A stretch of DNA of 64,000 bases from Planotetraspora kaengkrachanensis (GCF_016862895.1 NZ_BONV01000001.1:1-64000); one strand, 5' to 3'. Numbered from the stretch's first letter, positions 52,618 through 64,000 are shown. A program made the numbers and translations. Notes: generated by a model from the letters alone, not told the origin.

Positions 52618-54657
52618 TTAGAGGCCGACCGCCGCGTAGAGTTCCCCGACCTCCTGGACGGTCAATGTCCGGATCGTGCCCGGCTTGAGCCGGCCCAGCT
52701 TGACCGGGCCGAACTCGATGCGGGCGAGATCGATCACCCGGTGCCCGGACGCCTCGAGCAGCCGCCTGACGATGTGCTTGCGCCCCTCGTGCAGGATGAT
52801 CTCGACCAGCGCCTGCTGCCCGTGCTCCTGGACGACGTGGAACTCGTCCACCTTGGCCAGGCCGTCCTCGAGCTCGATTCCCTTGCGCAGCACCCGGTGC
52901 AGGTCGCGGGGAACGGGACCGGGCACCTTGGCCCAGTACTTCTTCTGCACGCCGTAACTCGGGTGGGTCAGCCGGTGGGCGAGCTCTCCGTCGTTGGTGA
53001 ACAGGAGCAGGCCCTCGGTCTCGGTGTCCAGACGTCCCACGTGGAACAGCCGCGTGTTGAGGTCCTGGACGTAGTCCTGGAGGCACGGACGGCCGTCCGG
53101 GTCCTCCATGGTGCTCACGACGCCGATCGGCTTGTTCAGCGCGTAGTAGACGAGCTCGGGCGAGGTCGGGATGCGCTTGCCGTCGACGTGGATGACCTGC
53201 TTGACCGGGTCGACCCTGGCCCCGAACCTGCGGACCACCTGGCCGTCGACCGTGACCCGGCCGTCCCCGATCATCTCCTCGCTGGCCCGGCGGCTGGCGA
53301 TGCCGGCCTGCGCGAGGACCTTCTGCAGCCGCTCGCCGCCCGGCACCTCCGTGGTGTCGCGCTCGTCGACGTAGTCCGCGTCGTAGAAGTCCGGGTCGCG
53401 CAGCGGCTGCCGGGAGGTCTTGAACGGGTTCTCGCCGGCCTTCCCCGCCCCGCCGCGCGCGCCCGCCGGGGCGCCGCCGCGCGTTCCGTACGGCTTGGCC
53501 TCCGGCCTGCCCCCACGGGACGCGCCGCGGCGCAGGTCGCGGCGCGAGCTGTCCTTGCCGAAGCGGGCCCGCGTGCCGCCGCCGCGCTCGCCCGTGCCGC
53601 TCCGTCCGGCGCCGTCGCGGCGGGAGCCGCCGCGGGTGCTTTCGCCGAGCGTCTGGACCTCGTCCGACCGGTCGCTCCTGCGGGAGTAGCCGGTGCGGGC
53701 GCCACCACGGTCGGCCCGCAGTCCCGGCCTGTCCTGCCCGGACGGACGGCCGCCGCCGCGCCGGTCGTCAGGCCGATCCCGGCTCTCGCCCTGGCCACGC
53801 CGGTCACGACCGCCGTCCCGGCCGGAGGCGCGCACGTCGTCGCGCGGCGCGTACCCGCGATCGTCACGGCCACGGTCGTCACGGGCACGGTCGTCACGGC
53901 CACGGTCGTCACGGCCGAAGCCGCGATCGGATGAGCCGGAGCCACGCCCGAAGCCGGGACCACGGCTGAAGCCGCGATCATCACGACCCCGATCGTCACG
54001 GCCCCGATCGTCACGGCCGAAGCCACGATCGTCACGCCCGAAGTCACGGCCTCCACGAGTCCGATCATCACGGGCACGGTCGTCGCGGCCGAAGCCGCGG
54101 TCGGATGAGCCGGGGCCGCGCTCGAAGCCGCGATCATCACGGGCACGGTCGTCTCGACTGAAGGCGCGGTCGTCGCCGCGGCCGCCGCGGTCGTCCTGGC
54201 GGCGGTCGGCGCGGGCGCCGTCCGGCCTGCCGTACCTGCCGCGTGAGCCGCCGCGATCGGCGCGGAAGGAGTCGCGGTCGCCGCTCCTGAAGCGGTCCCG
54301 GTCGCCGTCAGGCCTGCCGTAGGAGCCGCCTCTGTCGCCTGAATCGCTGTACCGGGAGCCGCCCTCGTAGCGGGATCCGCCGTCCCTGCGGGATCCGGCG
54401 CTGTCCGGCCGGTAGCCGGAGCCCGTGTCCGAGCCGCGGGAACCGCCGCGCCTGTCGTCCTGGGGGCGTCCCTGGGATCCACGGGATCCGCCCCGGAAAC
54501 CGCCGCCCGATCCGCTTCTCGGCGAGTCTCCCGAGCGGCCGCCCGACCCTCTTCTGGCGTCTCCGGCGCCGCGTCCGAACCCTCCGGTTCCTCCGCGCTG
54601 GCCGGCGTTCCGGCTTCGACCGCGTCCATCACCGGACGGGGTAGGCCTGCTGTTCAC
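52618..54657 (-). CDS. rluB: rRNA pseudouridine synthase RluB type with long RG/RD-rich N-terminus
   Basis: The 679-residue protein ends in a normal RsuA/RluB enzyme (about 435-679). It has an S4 domain (GERLQKVLAQAGIASRRASE) and the catalytic Asp in GRLDTETEGLLLFTND. It modifies 23S rRNA. The first 430 residues or so are low-complexity Gly, Arg, Asp and Ser with many DDRGRDDRG and GGSR repeats, like eukaryotic RGG RNA-binding tails. GTG 54657 overlaps the scpB stop and follows AGAGGAG, so the extension is translated. Confidence 0.92.
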   Translation of the reverse strand: MNSRPTPSGDGRGRSRNAGQRGGTGGFGRGAGDARRGSGGRSGDSPRSGSGGGFRGGSRGSQGRPQDDRRGGSRGSDTGSGYRPDSAGSRRDGGSRYEGGSRYSDSGDRGGSYGRPDGDRDRFRSGDRDSFRADRGGSRGRYGRPDGARADRRQDDRGGRGDDRAFSRDDRARDDRGFERGPGSSDRGFGRDDRARDDRTRGGRDFGRDDRGFGRDDRGRDDRGRDDRGFSRGPGFGRGSGSSDRGFGRDDRGRDDRARDDRGRDDRGYAPRDDVRASGRDGGRDRRGQGESRDRPDDRRGGGRPSGQDRPGLRADRGGARTGYSRRSDRSDEVQTLGESTRGGSRRDGAGRSGTGERGGGTRARFGKDSSRRDLRRGASRGGRPEAKPYGTRGGAPAGARGGAGKAGENPFKTSRQPLRDPDFYDADYVDERDTTEVPGGERLQKVLAQAGIASRRASEEMIGDGRVTVDGQVVRRFGARVDPVKQVIHVDGKRIPTSPELVYYALNKPIGVVSTMEDPDGRPCLQDYVQDLNTRLFHVGRLDTETEGLLLFTNDGELAHRLTHPSYGVQKKYWAKVPGPVPRDLHRVLRKGIELEDGLAKVDEFHVVQEHGQQALVEIILHEGRKHIVRRLLEASGHRVIDLARIEFGPVKLGRLKPGTIRTLTVQEVGELYAAVGL

Positions 54658-55589
54658 TTCTGCTCCTCTAGGGTGTCCACGTTGTCCGGGAGGAAGGGTG
54701 CGAGCTCAGGAAGTTCCCCGAGCTCCTTCAACCCCAGCCTCTCCAGGAAGTAGCTGGTCGTCCGGTAGAGCACGGCCTGGCTCTCCGGATCGACCCCGGC
54801 CTCTTCTACGAGGCCTCGCGCGAGCAGCGTCCGCATGACGCCGTCGCTGTTCACACCACGCACGGCCGCCACTCTGGCCCGGCTCACCGGCTGCCGGTAG
54901 GCCACCACGGCGAGCGTCTCCAGCGCGGCCTGGGTCAACCGGGCCTGCTGGCCGTCACGGACGAACCGCTCCACCAGCGGGGCGCACTCCGCCCGCGTGT
55001 AGAAGCGCCAGCCGCCCGCCACCTCCCGCAGGTCGAAACCCCTCCCCGCGGCGGTGTATTCCGCGGACAGGGCGCGCAGGGCCGTGGTGACCTCGATCGT
55101 GGGACGCTCCAGAACCTGGGCGAGGATGACCTCGGCCACGGGTTCGTCGACCACCATCAGGATCGACTCGAGCGCCGCGCCGAGGCTGGGCCCCACTCCC
55201 GTGGCGTCCGGTTCGCCCTCACCGGCGGCTTCGTCCACCTCGTCGAGCCCGGCGGCCTGGTCCAGCGCATCCGCCCCGGCAGCCTCGCCGGGATCGTCCG
55301 GCCCGTCCGGCCCGTCCTCGCCGGCCCCGGCGACCACATCTGGCTCGTCTGGCTCGTCCGGGATGTCCTCCAGCCTGCTCGGCACCTGGCTTGGAACCGA
55401 GGCCGGAATCGTGGCCGGAACGCCGGCGTCCGCGCCTGGAGCGCCGTCGGGCTCGTCCGGCACGTTCGCCTCATGCCCTACGGGGCCGGGGGCGTCGCTG
55501 CGGTCCATAACTCCTCGTTCGTCGTCGTCCGGCTGGTCGCCGTGTTCGCCGTACCACGGCGCGTCCTGATCATCGCGCTGGCTGCTCAT
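54654..55589 (-). CDS. scpB: Segregation and condensation protein ScpB
   Basis: The 311-residue protein has an acidic, disordered N-terminus of about 125 residues. The ScpB winged-helix pair follows (LGAALESILMVVDEPVAEVILA; TQAALETLAVVAYRQPVSRARV; YRTTSYFLERLGLKELGELPEL). With ScpA it completes the SMC condensin complex. It lies between scpA and rluB, the usual order, and its stop overlaps the rluB start. Confidence 0.95.
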   Translation of the reverse strand: MSSQRDDQDAPWYGEHGDQPDDDERGVMDRSDAPGPVGHEANVPDEPDGAPGADAGVPATIPASVPSQVPSRLEDIPDEPDEPDVVAGAGEDGPDGPDDPGEAAGADALDQAAGLDEVDEAAGEGEPDATGVGPSLGAALESILMVVDEPVAEVILAQVLERPTIEVTTALRALSAEYTAAGRGFDLREVAGGWRFYTRAECAPLVERFVRDGQQARLTQAALETLAVVAYRQPVSRARVAAVRGVNSDGVMRTLLARGLVEEAGVDPESQAVLYRTTSYFLERLGLKELGELPELAPFLPDNVDTLEEQK

Positions 55590-55671
55590 GGTGCCGGAAC
55601 ACCGCCGCGATCGTCACGGCCGTCTCTGCGGAGACCAGGTGCGGAGCTCGCGGAGGTCCGATCCGTCCAGC

Positions 55672-56550
55672 TCACTCGTCCGGCCCCTCGGCGGTCCCGC
55701 CGTCCCCGCGCTCGTCGGCGCCGGCCGCCTTGCCGTCGTCGTAGTCGTCGCCGACGGTGACGTCACCGTCGGCGGCGCCCGTCCACGTCACGTGGAGGTC
55801 GCCCAGAGCCTCGACCTGCTCGAAGGAGACCGCGGCCTCGCGGAAGAGCTCCAGGACGGCCAGGAAACGGGCGACGATCTCCCACGTCCCCGCGCAGTCG
55901 GCCGTCAGCGACCGGAAAGTGGCCGTCTTCACCCGCCTCAGCCGTTCGACGAGGATAGCCGCCTGCTCGCGCACGCTGGCGAGCGGTTGGTACATGTGGC
56001 TCACAGAAACCGACGGCGGCGCCTTGGGCGTGAAGGCCCGCGCCGCGATCTTCGCCAGCTGCTCGGGCCCGATGCCGAGCACGAGCTCCGGCAGCAGGTC
56101 GGCGAACCGCTTCTCCATGGGCACGGCCCGCGGGAAACGCAGGGCCTCCTCCGCCATCCGGCCGGAGAAGATCTTGGCGACCTCCTTGTACGCCCGGTAC
56201 TGGAGGAGGCGGGCGAACAGCAGGTCGCGGGCTTCGAGGAGGGCGAGGTCCTCCTCGTCCTCGACCTCACCGGTGGGCAGGAGCCTGGCCGCCTTCAGAT
56301 CCAGCAGCGTCGCCGCGACGAGAAGGAAGTGGCTGGTCTGGTCGAGGTCCCATTCCGGGCCCCGCGACCGGATGTACGCGATGAACTCGTCGGTGACCTG
56401 GTGCAGGGACACCTCGGTGATGTCGAGCTTGTGCTTGGAGATCAGCCCGAGCAGCAGGTCGAACGGGCCCTCGAAGACGTCCAGATGCACCTGGAAGCCG
56501 TCCGGCGCCGGGCTCTCCCGCTCGGTCTCCTGCTCGATCACGCCTCTCAT
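55672..56550 (-). CDS. scpA: Segregation and condensation protein ScpA
   Basis: The 292-residue kleisin has the N-terminal SMC-neck-binding part (FQVHLDVFEGPFDLLLGLISKHKLDITEVSL), HFLLVAATLLDLKAARLLP, and the C-terminal winged helix (FLAVLELFREAAVSFEQVEALGDL). It bridges the SMC heads. It starts at ATG 56550. In related genomes parA normally lies directly upstream; here about 2.9 kb intervene. Confidence 0.95.
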   Translation of the reverse strand: MRGVIEQETERESPAPDGFQVHLDVFEGPFDLLLGLISKHKLDITEVSLHQVTDEFIAYIRSRGPEWDLDQTSHFLLVAATLLDLKAARLLPTGEVEDEEDLALLEARDLLFARLLQYRAYKEVAKIFSGRMAEEALRFPRAVPMEKRFADLLPELVLGIGPEQLAKIAARAFTPKAPPSVSVSHMYQPLASVREQAAILVERLRRVKTATFRSLTADCAGTWEIVARFLAVLELFREAAVSFEQVEALGDLHVTWTGAADGDVTVGDDYDDGKAAGADERGDGGTAEGPDE

Positions 56551-57674
56551 TGTCCCTCACACAGGGGACCACTGCCGAAGCCCTGGGGGAATCCATTTCA
56601 ACGGCCCGCGCCGGCCGAACATCTCGCTTTTTCGATGACCAAGAACTCGATACGGGTCAATCGGACATGTTGTCGCCGGACGAACCGGCGACTACTCGCC
56701 GAATCCGGCAGATTCGACCGGCTCCGAGGAGCCCGAAATCGGTGGCACAGCGCCCTGAATCGACAAACCGGGAGCGAGATCGCCTTAAAGCGAATTAAGA
56801 CTCGTGACTCACGTATAGAAATCAAGGGCACCATTCTCCACGGAAGCCTTTGAGTAAAACCGAATAATTTGGACAATTTCTCATCGTCGACGAACCCATT
56901 CATGCCCTGTTAGCGAAGAGACCGCATTGTCGCGACCATGGCCGCGAATCCCTTGTTCGCAGCCGCTTTAGCGGTTCACGAAACTTGATTGTCTCGAATC
57001 ACAGACGACATGGAATGCAATGACTTCTAGTAGTTACCGGCGCACTTCCACTCCTGGTTCCGGCAAGAACATCCGGGCATTGGGGGTCGCGACTACGGCG
57101 ATCGGCGCCATAATGACTATTTCGCGCCAGACCCCGGCGAGTACCATCGTCGGCGCGAAAAGGGACAGCCTCCCTCGAAGCACGAGGCGACGACTTCGAC
57201 AACCCTCGCGCGATTCGCAATGTCATTCGTATTGCCGAAAGCTCGCGGCAGGTGAGCAGAATGCTCGATGACGACGGGTGCGGCAGCTCCGGGACCCGCG
57301 CACGAATCCGCCCTGGCATGACCTCTCGACCTTGGCCGGGTATCCGGCAGGTGTCGTCTCGGTCTCCTCGTCGATCATCTTCAATGGCGCCTTTCCGTTC
57401 ATGCGCGTGATGGCGGAGACCTCGACCGGCCAGATCGCGCAAACGGTGTGTGCGATCGGCATCCCGATCCCGATTCTCGGTGGCTTCTTCGCCCCCGGGG
57501 TGCCCGGCGGGCCTCCGCCCTACCCGGCGAACTGCACGGCATGGGTGGATCACACGCCGCCGAACCGAGTTCGCGGAAGCACCGAGTTCGCGAAGGACGA
57601 CGAGTGCCGTGCCGGGCGACAGCCCAAACAGCGAGTCAGCCCGCGGAGGGCATCCCGGAGGCGGAACGTCCGCG
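56551..57674. other. Unrecognised stretch between scpA and the HxlR gene
   Basis: These 1.1 kb are A/T-richer than the surroundings from about 56600 to 57250 and hold no recognised gene. Two overlapping open frames at about 57223-57739 show G/C-rich third positions: one on the plus strand (GYPAGVVSVSSSIIFNGAFP) and one on the minus strand (WPVEVSAITRMNGKAPLKMI). Neither resembles a family I know. They may be remnants of displaced genes. Confidence 0.4.
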
Positions 57675-58040
57675 CTAATCGCTCTCGACTGGAAGGTGCT
57701 CGCGCGCCCAGCGGGAGATCTGGTCCAGCGCGGGCATGAGCGCATCGCCCCGCTCGGTCAGCTGGTAGGACACCGTGACCGGCGGCCCCTCACAGACGGT
57801 GCGGACGACAAGCCCGGCCTCGGTCAGCTCGGACAGACGGTCGGAGAGCACCGAGTCGCTCACTCCCCCGATGGCGCGCGACAGCTCGCGGAATCCGGCG
57901 GGGGCCGGACGGAGGCAGCCAAGCACCACAGCGCTCCAGCGTTTCCCCAGAACCAAGAAGGCCCTCGTCAGCGCTTCGTCACCGCGCTTACACAGCTCCA
58001 CTTCCGCGGGCGAGGGGGGCTTGGGCGTCACGGAGGCCAT
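57675..58040 (-). CDS. HxlR-family transcriptional regulator
   Basis: The 121-residue winged-helix protein has VLGKRWSAVVLGCLRPAPAGF, ELSRAIGGVSDSVLSDRLSELTEAGLV and YQLTERGDALMPALDQI, the HxlR signature. Such regulators often sense redox or electrophiles and control the divergent gene, here a FAD oxidoreductase 89 bases away. A perfect CTAGC-T-GCTAG palindrome lies between them. Confidence 0.9.
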   Translation of the reverse strand: MASVTPKPPSPAEVELCKRGDEALTRAFLVLGKRWSAVVLGCLRPAPAGFRELSRAIGGVSDSVLSDRLSELTEAGLVVRTVCEGPPVTVSYQLTERGDALMPALDQISRWAREHLPVESD

Positions 58041-58070
58041 CCTAGCCGCTCCCTCGTTACTTCGACTTTC

Positions 58071-58081
58071 CTAGCTGCTAG
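58071..58081. promoter_or_regulatory. Candidate HxlR operator
   Basis: CTAGCTGCTAG is a perfect 5+1+5 palindrome midway between the divergent HxlR and oxidoreductase genes. It is well placed to overlap both promoters. Confidence 0.5.
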
Positions 58082-58129
58082 TCTTCGCCTCGTCACCACT
58101 AAATGACAAGTGAGAGGACGAGCCTCATC

Positions 58130-59251
58130 ATGACCGACAATCCCGGTGGGCGCCCGAACGTAGTGATCGTGGGCGGTGGCTACGGCGGCATCAACGCCGC
58201 CAAGGGCCTCGACGACGTGGCCGATGTCACCCTCGTGGACGCCAGCGAGATCTTCGTGCACAACGTCGCGGCGTGGCGGGCCCTGGTCGAGCCCGTGTGG
58301 CTGGAGAAGATCTTCATGCCCTACGACCGCCTGCTGAAGCACGGGCGGTTCCTTCGCGACCGTGCCGTGGCGGTCGAGGGCCGTCGAGTCACTCTCGAAT
58401 CGGGTAAGGAGCTCGAGCCCGACTACCTGGTCCTGGCGACCGGGTCCACGTACCCGTTCCCCGCCAAGACCGACGCACCGGACGCCGAGACGGCGCGGGC
58501 CAGGCACGAGGCCGCACACGACGAACTCCTGCGTGCCACCCGGGTGCTGCTGGTCGGCGCCGGCCCCACCGGTCTGGAGCTCGCGGGCGAGATCAAGGCG
58601 TTCTTCCCCGACAAGCAGGTGACGATCGTCGACGTCGGCGCCGACGTCCTCCCCGGCCCGTTCGACCAGTCACTCCGTGACGACCTCCGGCGCCAGTTGG
58701 ACGAGATCGGTGTCGAGCTGAAGCTGGGCAGCCCCCTGAGGGACCTGCCGGACACCGCCCCCGCCACGTTCGGCGAGGTCACGGTCGTCACCGAGACGGG
58801 CGAGAAGCTGACGGCCGACATCTGGTTCCGCTGCTTCGGGCTCACGCCGCAGTCCGGCTATCTGAAGGGATCCCTCGCGACCACCCGCGACGCGAACGGC
58901 TACCTCCGCGTCGACGAGCATCTCCAGGTGATCGGGCACGACCGCGTGTACGCACTCGGCGACATCACCGACGCCGACCGCAACACGGCCGGTGGCGCGA
59001 CCTACCAGGGTCAGCTGCTCGCGGCGAACCTCCGGACGCTGATCACCGGCGAGGGTGAGCTCGGCACGTGGCAGCCGCTGCCGCCCATCATCGTCGTGCC
59101 GCTCGGCCCGGAGAAGGGCGCCGCCTGGCTCCCGGGCGAAGACGGCGTCGGCGCGCTGGCCGGACCTGAGGTGACCTCGGCGGTCAAGGGCAGCGCCATG
59201 CTGGTCGACAACTACAGCGCGATGTTCGACGGCCCGGGCACCCGGTCCTGA
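58130..59251 (+). CDS. FAD-dependent pyridine nucleotide oxidoreductase (AIF/FSP1-like)
   Basis: The 373-residue flavoprotein has an N-terminal FAD motif (VVIVGGGYGGINAAKGL), DYLVLATGSTYPFP, a second dinucleotide motif (VLLVGAGPTGLELAGEIKAF) and the FAD contact YALGDITDADRNTAGGA. It resembles AIF/FSP1-type NAD(P)H:quinone oxidoreductases. ATG 58130 follows GAGAGGACGAG; ATG 58103 is possible. With the HxlR regulator it forms a typical redox-response pair. Confidence 0.85.
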   Translation: MTDNPGGRPNVVIVGGGYGGINAAKGLDDVADVTLVDASEIFVHNVAAWRALVEPVWLEKIFMPYDRLLKHGRFLRDRAVAVEGRRVTLESGKELEPDYLVLATGSTYPFPAKTDAPDAETARARHEAAHDELLRATRVLLVGAGPTGLELAGEIKAFFPDKQVTIVDVGADVLPGPFDQSLRDDLRRQLDEIGVELKLGSPLRDLPDTAPATFGEVTVVTETGEKLTADIWFRCFGLTPQSGYLKGSLATTRDANGYLRVDEHLQVIGHDRVYALGDITDADRNTAGGATYQGQLLAANLRTLITGEGELGTWQPLPPIIVVPLGPEKGAAWLPGEDGVGALAGPEVTSAVKGSAMLVDNYSAMFDGPGTRS

Positions 59252-59270
59252 TCACACCCCTCGGGCGGCC

Positions 59271-59296
59271 GGGGCCGCATCCCGGCGAGCGGCCCC
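59271..59296 (+). terminator. Hairpin after the FAD oxidoreductase
   Basis: GGGGCCGC (59271-59278) pairs with GCGGCCCC (59289-59296) around ten bases, 20 bases after the stop codon. Confidence 0.6.
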
Positions 59297-59439
59297 GAAC
59301 GATCCGGCCCGTACGGCCACGCGCCGCATGGCGACGTGGCCTGCGGGCACCGGACAGGGGCTCTCAAGGGCATCTCAACCTGGGCGGAGCGGACGCGAAG
59401 GCACGGTCCCGATGCGGGGACTCGGAACCGCGCGTGCCG

Positions 59440-60333
59440 TCAGACCCGGGAGGGCCACCTGACGAGCAGCTCACGAGCCAGCTCACGATAGGCGGTGGCT
59501 CCCATCGAACCCGGGTCGAACTGGGTGATGGGCTCGCCGGCCAGGGTGGCGTCGGGGAACCGCACGGTCCGGTTGATGACGGTGTGGAAGACCTTGTCGC
59601 CGAAGCCCTGCATGATCGTCTGCAGCACCTCGCGCGCGTGCAGGGTGCGCGGGTCGTACATCGTGGCCAGCAGGCCGTCGATCTCGAGGTCCTTGTTCAG
59701 GCGCTCCTGCACCTTGCCGATCGACTCCATCAGCAGCGCGACGCCGCGCAGGGCGAAGAACTCGCACTCCAGCGGGATCATCACGCTGTCCGCGCAGGTC
59801 AGCGCGTTGACCGTGAGCAGGCCGAGGGACGGCTGGCAGTCGATGAGCACGATGTCGTAGTGCGGCAGGAGCGGCTCGAGTGACCGCTGCAGCGCGTATT
59901 CGCGCGCCACCTCGTTCACGAGCCTGATCTCCGCGCCGGACAGGAAGATGTTGCTCGGCAGCAGGTCCATGCCCTCGACGGAGGTGTTGAGCAGCACGTC
60001 GTCGACCGTGACGTCCGGCTCCTCCATGATGAGGTCGTACATGGTCGACTCGAGCGGCCGGGGATCGATGCCGAGCCCCACGGAAAGCGCGCCCTGGGGG
60101 TCGAAGTCCACGAGCAGGACCCGCTGACCCACCTCGGCCAGCGCGGCTCCGAGGTTGATCGTGGTGGTCGTCTTGCCGACGCCGCCCTTCTGGTTCACCA
60201 TGGCGACGATCCGCGCGGGACCGTGCGTCTCCGGCGGCAGCGGCTCCGGGAATACGGGACGAGGGCGACCGGTCGGCCCGATCTCACCGCCGGGAGTCCC
60301 CGCGGTCCACGTCGCATCTGTGGTCGCAGTCAA
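59440..60333 (-). CDS. ParA/Soj-family ATPase beside scpAB
   Basis: The 297-residue protein has the deviant Walker A (MVNQKGGVGKTTTTINLGAA), Walker A' (VLLVDFDPQGALSVGLGID) and Walker B (DIVLIDCQPSLGLLTVNA). A Pro-rich leader of about 45 residues precedes it. This is the orphan ParA/Soj paralogue conserved next to scpA/scpB in actinobacteria, distinct from the parAB operon near the origin; no parB follows. TTG 60333 is chosen because AGGGAGG stands eight bases upstream. Confidence 0.9.
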   Translation of the reverse strand: MTATTDATWTAGTPGGEIGPTGRPRPVFPEPLPPETHGPARIVAMVNQKGGVGKTTTTINLGAALAEVGQRVLLVDFDPQGALSVGLGIDPRPLESTMYDLIMEEPDVTVDDVLLNTSVEGMDLLPSNIFLSGAEIRLVNEVAREYALQRSLEPLLPHYDIVLIDCQPSLGLLTVNALTCADSVMIPLECEFFALRGVALLMESIGKVQERLNKDLEIDGLLATMYDPRTLHAREVLQTIMQGFGDKVFHTVINRTVRFPDATLAGEPITQFDPGSMGATAYRELARELLVRWPSRV

Positions 60334-60454
60334 CTGACGAACCTCCCTGATGGACCGAACCTGATCGAATTTAGAGCGTAGGCCCCCATGCGGCAAGGCG
60401 GCGCGCCAGGGCCTGCGATATTCAACGCCATATTCCGCATGGAGCCAAATACGT

Positions 60455-61369
60455 TCAGCGCCGCGCCCGGGGATGGGCCGCGGCGTAGACCTCGCGGAGC
60501 CTGTCGACGGTCACGAGCGTGTAAACCTGTGTCGTGGTGACCGAGGCGTGACCCAGCAACTCCTGGACAACCCTAACGTCGGCGCCTCCGTCAAGGAGGT
60601 GGGTTGCGAATGAATGCCGCAACATATGCGGGGAAACACCGGAAAGGCCCGCCCGCTCCGCCGCCGCCTGGAGGACCTCCCAGGCGCCCTGGCGGGTCAG
60701 CCTGCCGCCCCGCGCGTTGAGGAACAGCGCGGGCGTCCCGCGGCCGTGAGCGGCGATCTGGGGCCTCGCCCGGACCATGTAGGCGTCCAGGGCCCCGCGG
60801 GCGAACCGGCCGAGCGGGACGATCCTGGACCTGCCGCCCTTGCCCCGCAGCCGCACCTGGTCGTGATCGGGCTCCTCACGGTGGGAGACGTCGTCGACGG
60901 CCAGCCCCACCGCTTCGGAGATCCGCGCGCCCGTGCCGTAAAGGACCTCGAGGAGCGCACGGTTGCGCAGGGTCAGCGGCGCGTCCTCCGGGCCGGCGCC
61001 GGCGATGAGGAGCTCCACCTCGGCCACCGTGATCGCCTTCGGCAGCCTGCGGAGCTGGCGCGGCGGCCGGACCTCGTGCGCGGGGTCGTGTCCCGTCACG
61101 CCTTCGCGGACCGCGAACCGGTGCAGCCCGCGCACCGCGGAGACCGCCCGGGCCGCCGAACTGGCGACCAGGGCGGGGTGCTCCTCGTCGCCCTCCCGCA
61201 GTGAGGCCAGGAAGGCGACCACGTCGGACTCGGTGATCCGCGCGAAGGACCCGATCCCCCGCGCCGCGAGATGGTCGAGGTAACGCCGCAGGTCACGGCG
61301 GTAGGAGGCGAGCGTGTTGGCAGCCAGACCCCGCTCCACCGCCAGGTGGGCGAGGTAGCTGGACAGCAC
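60455..61369 (-). CDS. xerD: Tyrosine recombinase XerD
   Basis: The 304-residue recombinase has the SAM-like N-terminal core-binding domain and the catalytic set: Arg in [14 protein letters not shown], Lys in [14 protein letters not shown], His-x-x-Arg in [20 protein letters not shown], His in [14 protein letters not shown] and that final Tyr. It resolves chromosome dimers at dif. GTG 61369 is the first possible start after an in-frame stop, though its ribosome site is close. It lies in the conserved pyrG-nudix-xerD-parA order. Confidence 0.94.
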   Translation of the reverse strand: MLSSYLAHLAVERGLAANTLASYRRDLRRYLDHLAARGIGSFARITESDVVAFLASLREGDEEHPALVASSAARAVSAVRGLHRFAVREGVTGHDPAHEVRPPRQLRRLPKAITVAEVELLIAGAGPEDAPLTLRNRALLEVLYGTGARISEAVGLAVDDVSHREEPDHDQVRLRGKGGRSRIVPLGRFARGALDAYMVRARPQIAAHGRGTPALFLNARGGRLTRQGAWEVLQAAAERAGLSGVSPHMLRHSFATHLLDGGADVRVVQELLGHASVTTTQVYTLVTVDRLREVYAAAHPRARR

Positions 61370-61404
61370 CGCCTCCGGCTCGCTCAGGACGTCCCCCTAC
61401 GGAC

Positions 61405-63797
<2,393 letters not shown>

Positions 63798-63854
63798 CTA
63801 CGTGCGCGAACCCACCATGGCCAAGGGCCGGACCAGCGGGTACCTTGTCCCGTT

Positions 63855-64000
63855 ATGTCGATCGTGAAGCGTGTCGTGGGCCGGATCGCCCACCGGGGGT
63901 GGGCCTACCTGCGCGAGGCCGCCGCGCTCAGCCCCGGCTCCACGGGCGGTTACCGGTTCCGCCACCTCGGCGATGGGGCGTGCGTCTCCTTCCCGCTCGG
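63855..64000 (+). CDS. Hexapeptide-type acyltransferase, 5' part
   Basis: The first 48 codons (MSIVKRVVGRIAHRGWAYLR, then the RFRHLGDGACVSFPLG region) resemble the N-terminus of actinobacterial left-handed beta-helix acyltransferases often found near pyrG. The gene runs off the window. TACCTT at 63841-63846 could be a -10 for a leaderless message from ATG 63855. It is divergent from pyrG. Confidence 0.55.
   Translation, partial: MSIVKRVVGRIAHRGWAYLREAAALSPGSTGGYRFRHLGDGACVSFPL

Noticed and set aside
59440-60333. parAB chromosome-partition operon near the origin
   Set aside because: No parB follows and no parS-like GTTTCACGTGAAAC site was seen; the context with scpAB and xerD fits the orphan ParA paralogue.

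Overview
The window is high-GC actinobacterial DNA, most likely from the Streptosporangiaceae or a close relative. The evidence is very strong G/C bias at third codon positions, frequent GTG and TTG starts, F420-dependent enzyme families, a SigB/SigF partner-switching cluster, an LprG/P55-type export pair, and the actinomycete block cmk-der / tyrA-aroH-rluB-scpB-scpA-parA-xerD-nudix-pyrG. The genus call is inference. No rRNA, CRISPR array or intact insertion sequence was seen. There is one tRNA, tRNA-Pro(GGG).

Left part (1-6.3 kb): an accessory-looking stretch with a frameshifted WD40 tail, an Hsp70-type ATPase lacking a substrate domain, a decayed IS5-family transposase, and a minus-strand operon of two dynamin-like GTPases resembling mycobacterial IniC and IniA. 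It ends at tRNA-Pro, whose 3' end faces this stretch. From 6.3 to 10.4 kb come a small HTH protein, an ECF sigma factor fused to a DUF151 (bifunctional nuclease-type) domain with an internal ribosome binding site, DUF6458, and a three-gene membrane/acidic-protein operon. From 10.5 to 18.2 kb lie type II NADH dehydrogenase and a general-stress module: anti-sigma kinase, SigB/SigF-type sigma factor, STAS antagonist, GAF-ANTAR regulator, PAS-GAF-SpoIIE protein, and a pair in which the same MEDS sensor domain is fused once to STAS and once to an ATPase domain.

Middle part (18.2-34.8 kb) is metabolic. It holds a glycosyltransferase followed by acetolactate synthase and acetolactate decarboxylase (acetoin formation), PucR-type regulator with proline dehydrogenase and P5C dehydrogenase (proline to glutamate), a GNAT protein, F420-type oxidoreductases, a second ThDP enzyme coupled to a cyclase/kynurenine-formamidase-type hydrolase, and dhaKLM (PTS-dependent dihydroxyacetone kinase). 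The segment from the ThDP enzyme to dhaM is bracketed by two intergenic arrays of one repeat family. Each array is built of 53-bp units starting GTGATCATGCA, arranged as a head-to-head dyad, with almost constant spacing. I could not assign this family to any known element, and it is the most striking unexplained structure here.

Right part (34.5-64 kb): Smr protein, secreted S8 protease, CBS protein, Sfp-type PPTase, CDF transporter, MarR, LprG-like lipoprotein plus P55-like MFS pump, two-component system, der, cmk, MerR with MMPL transporter, then the conserved tyrosine-biosynthesis and chromosome-segregation block down to pyrG. That block is interrupted between scpA and parA by about 2.9 kb holding an HxlR regulator, a FAD oxidoreductase and unrecognised sequence. 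Several convergent gene junctions carry either near-perfect hairpins or short tandem repeats.
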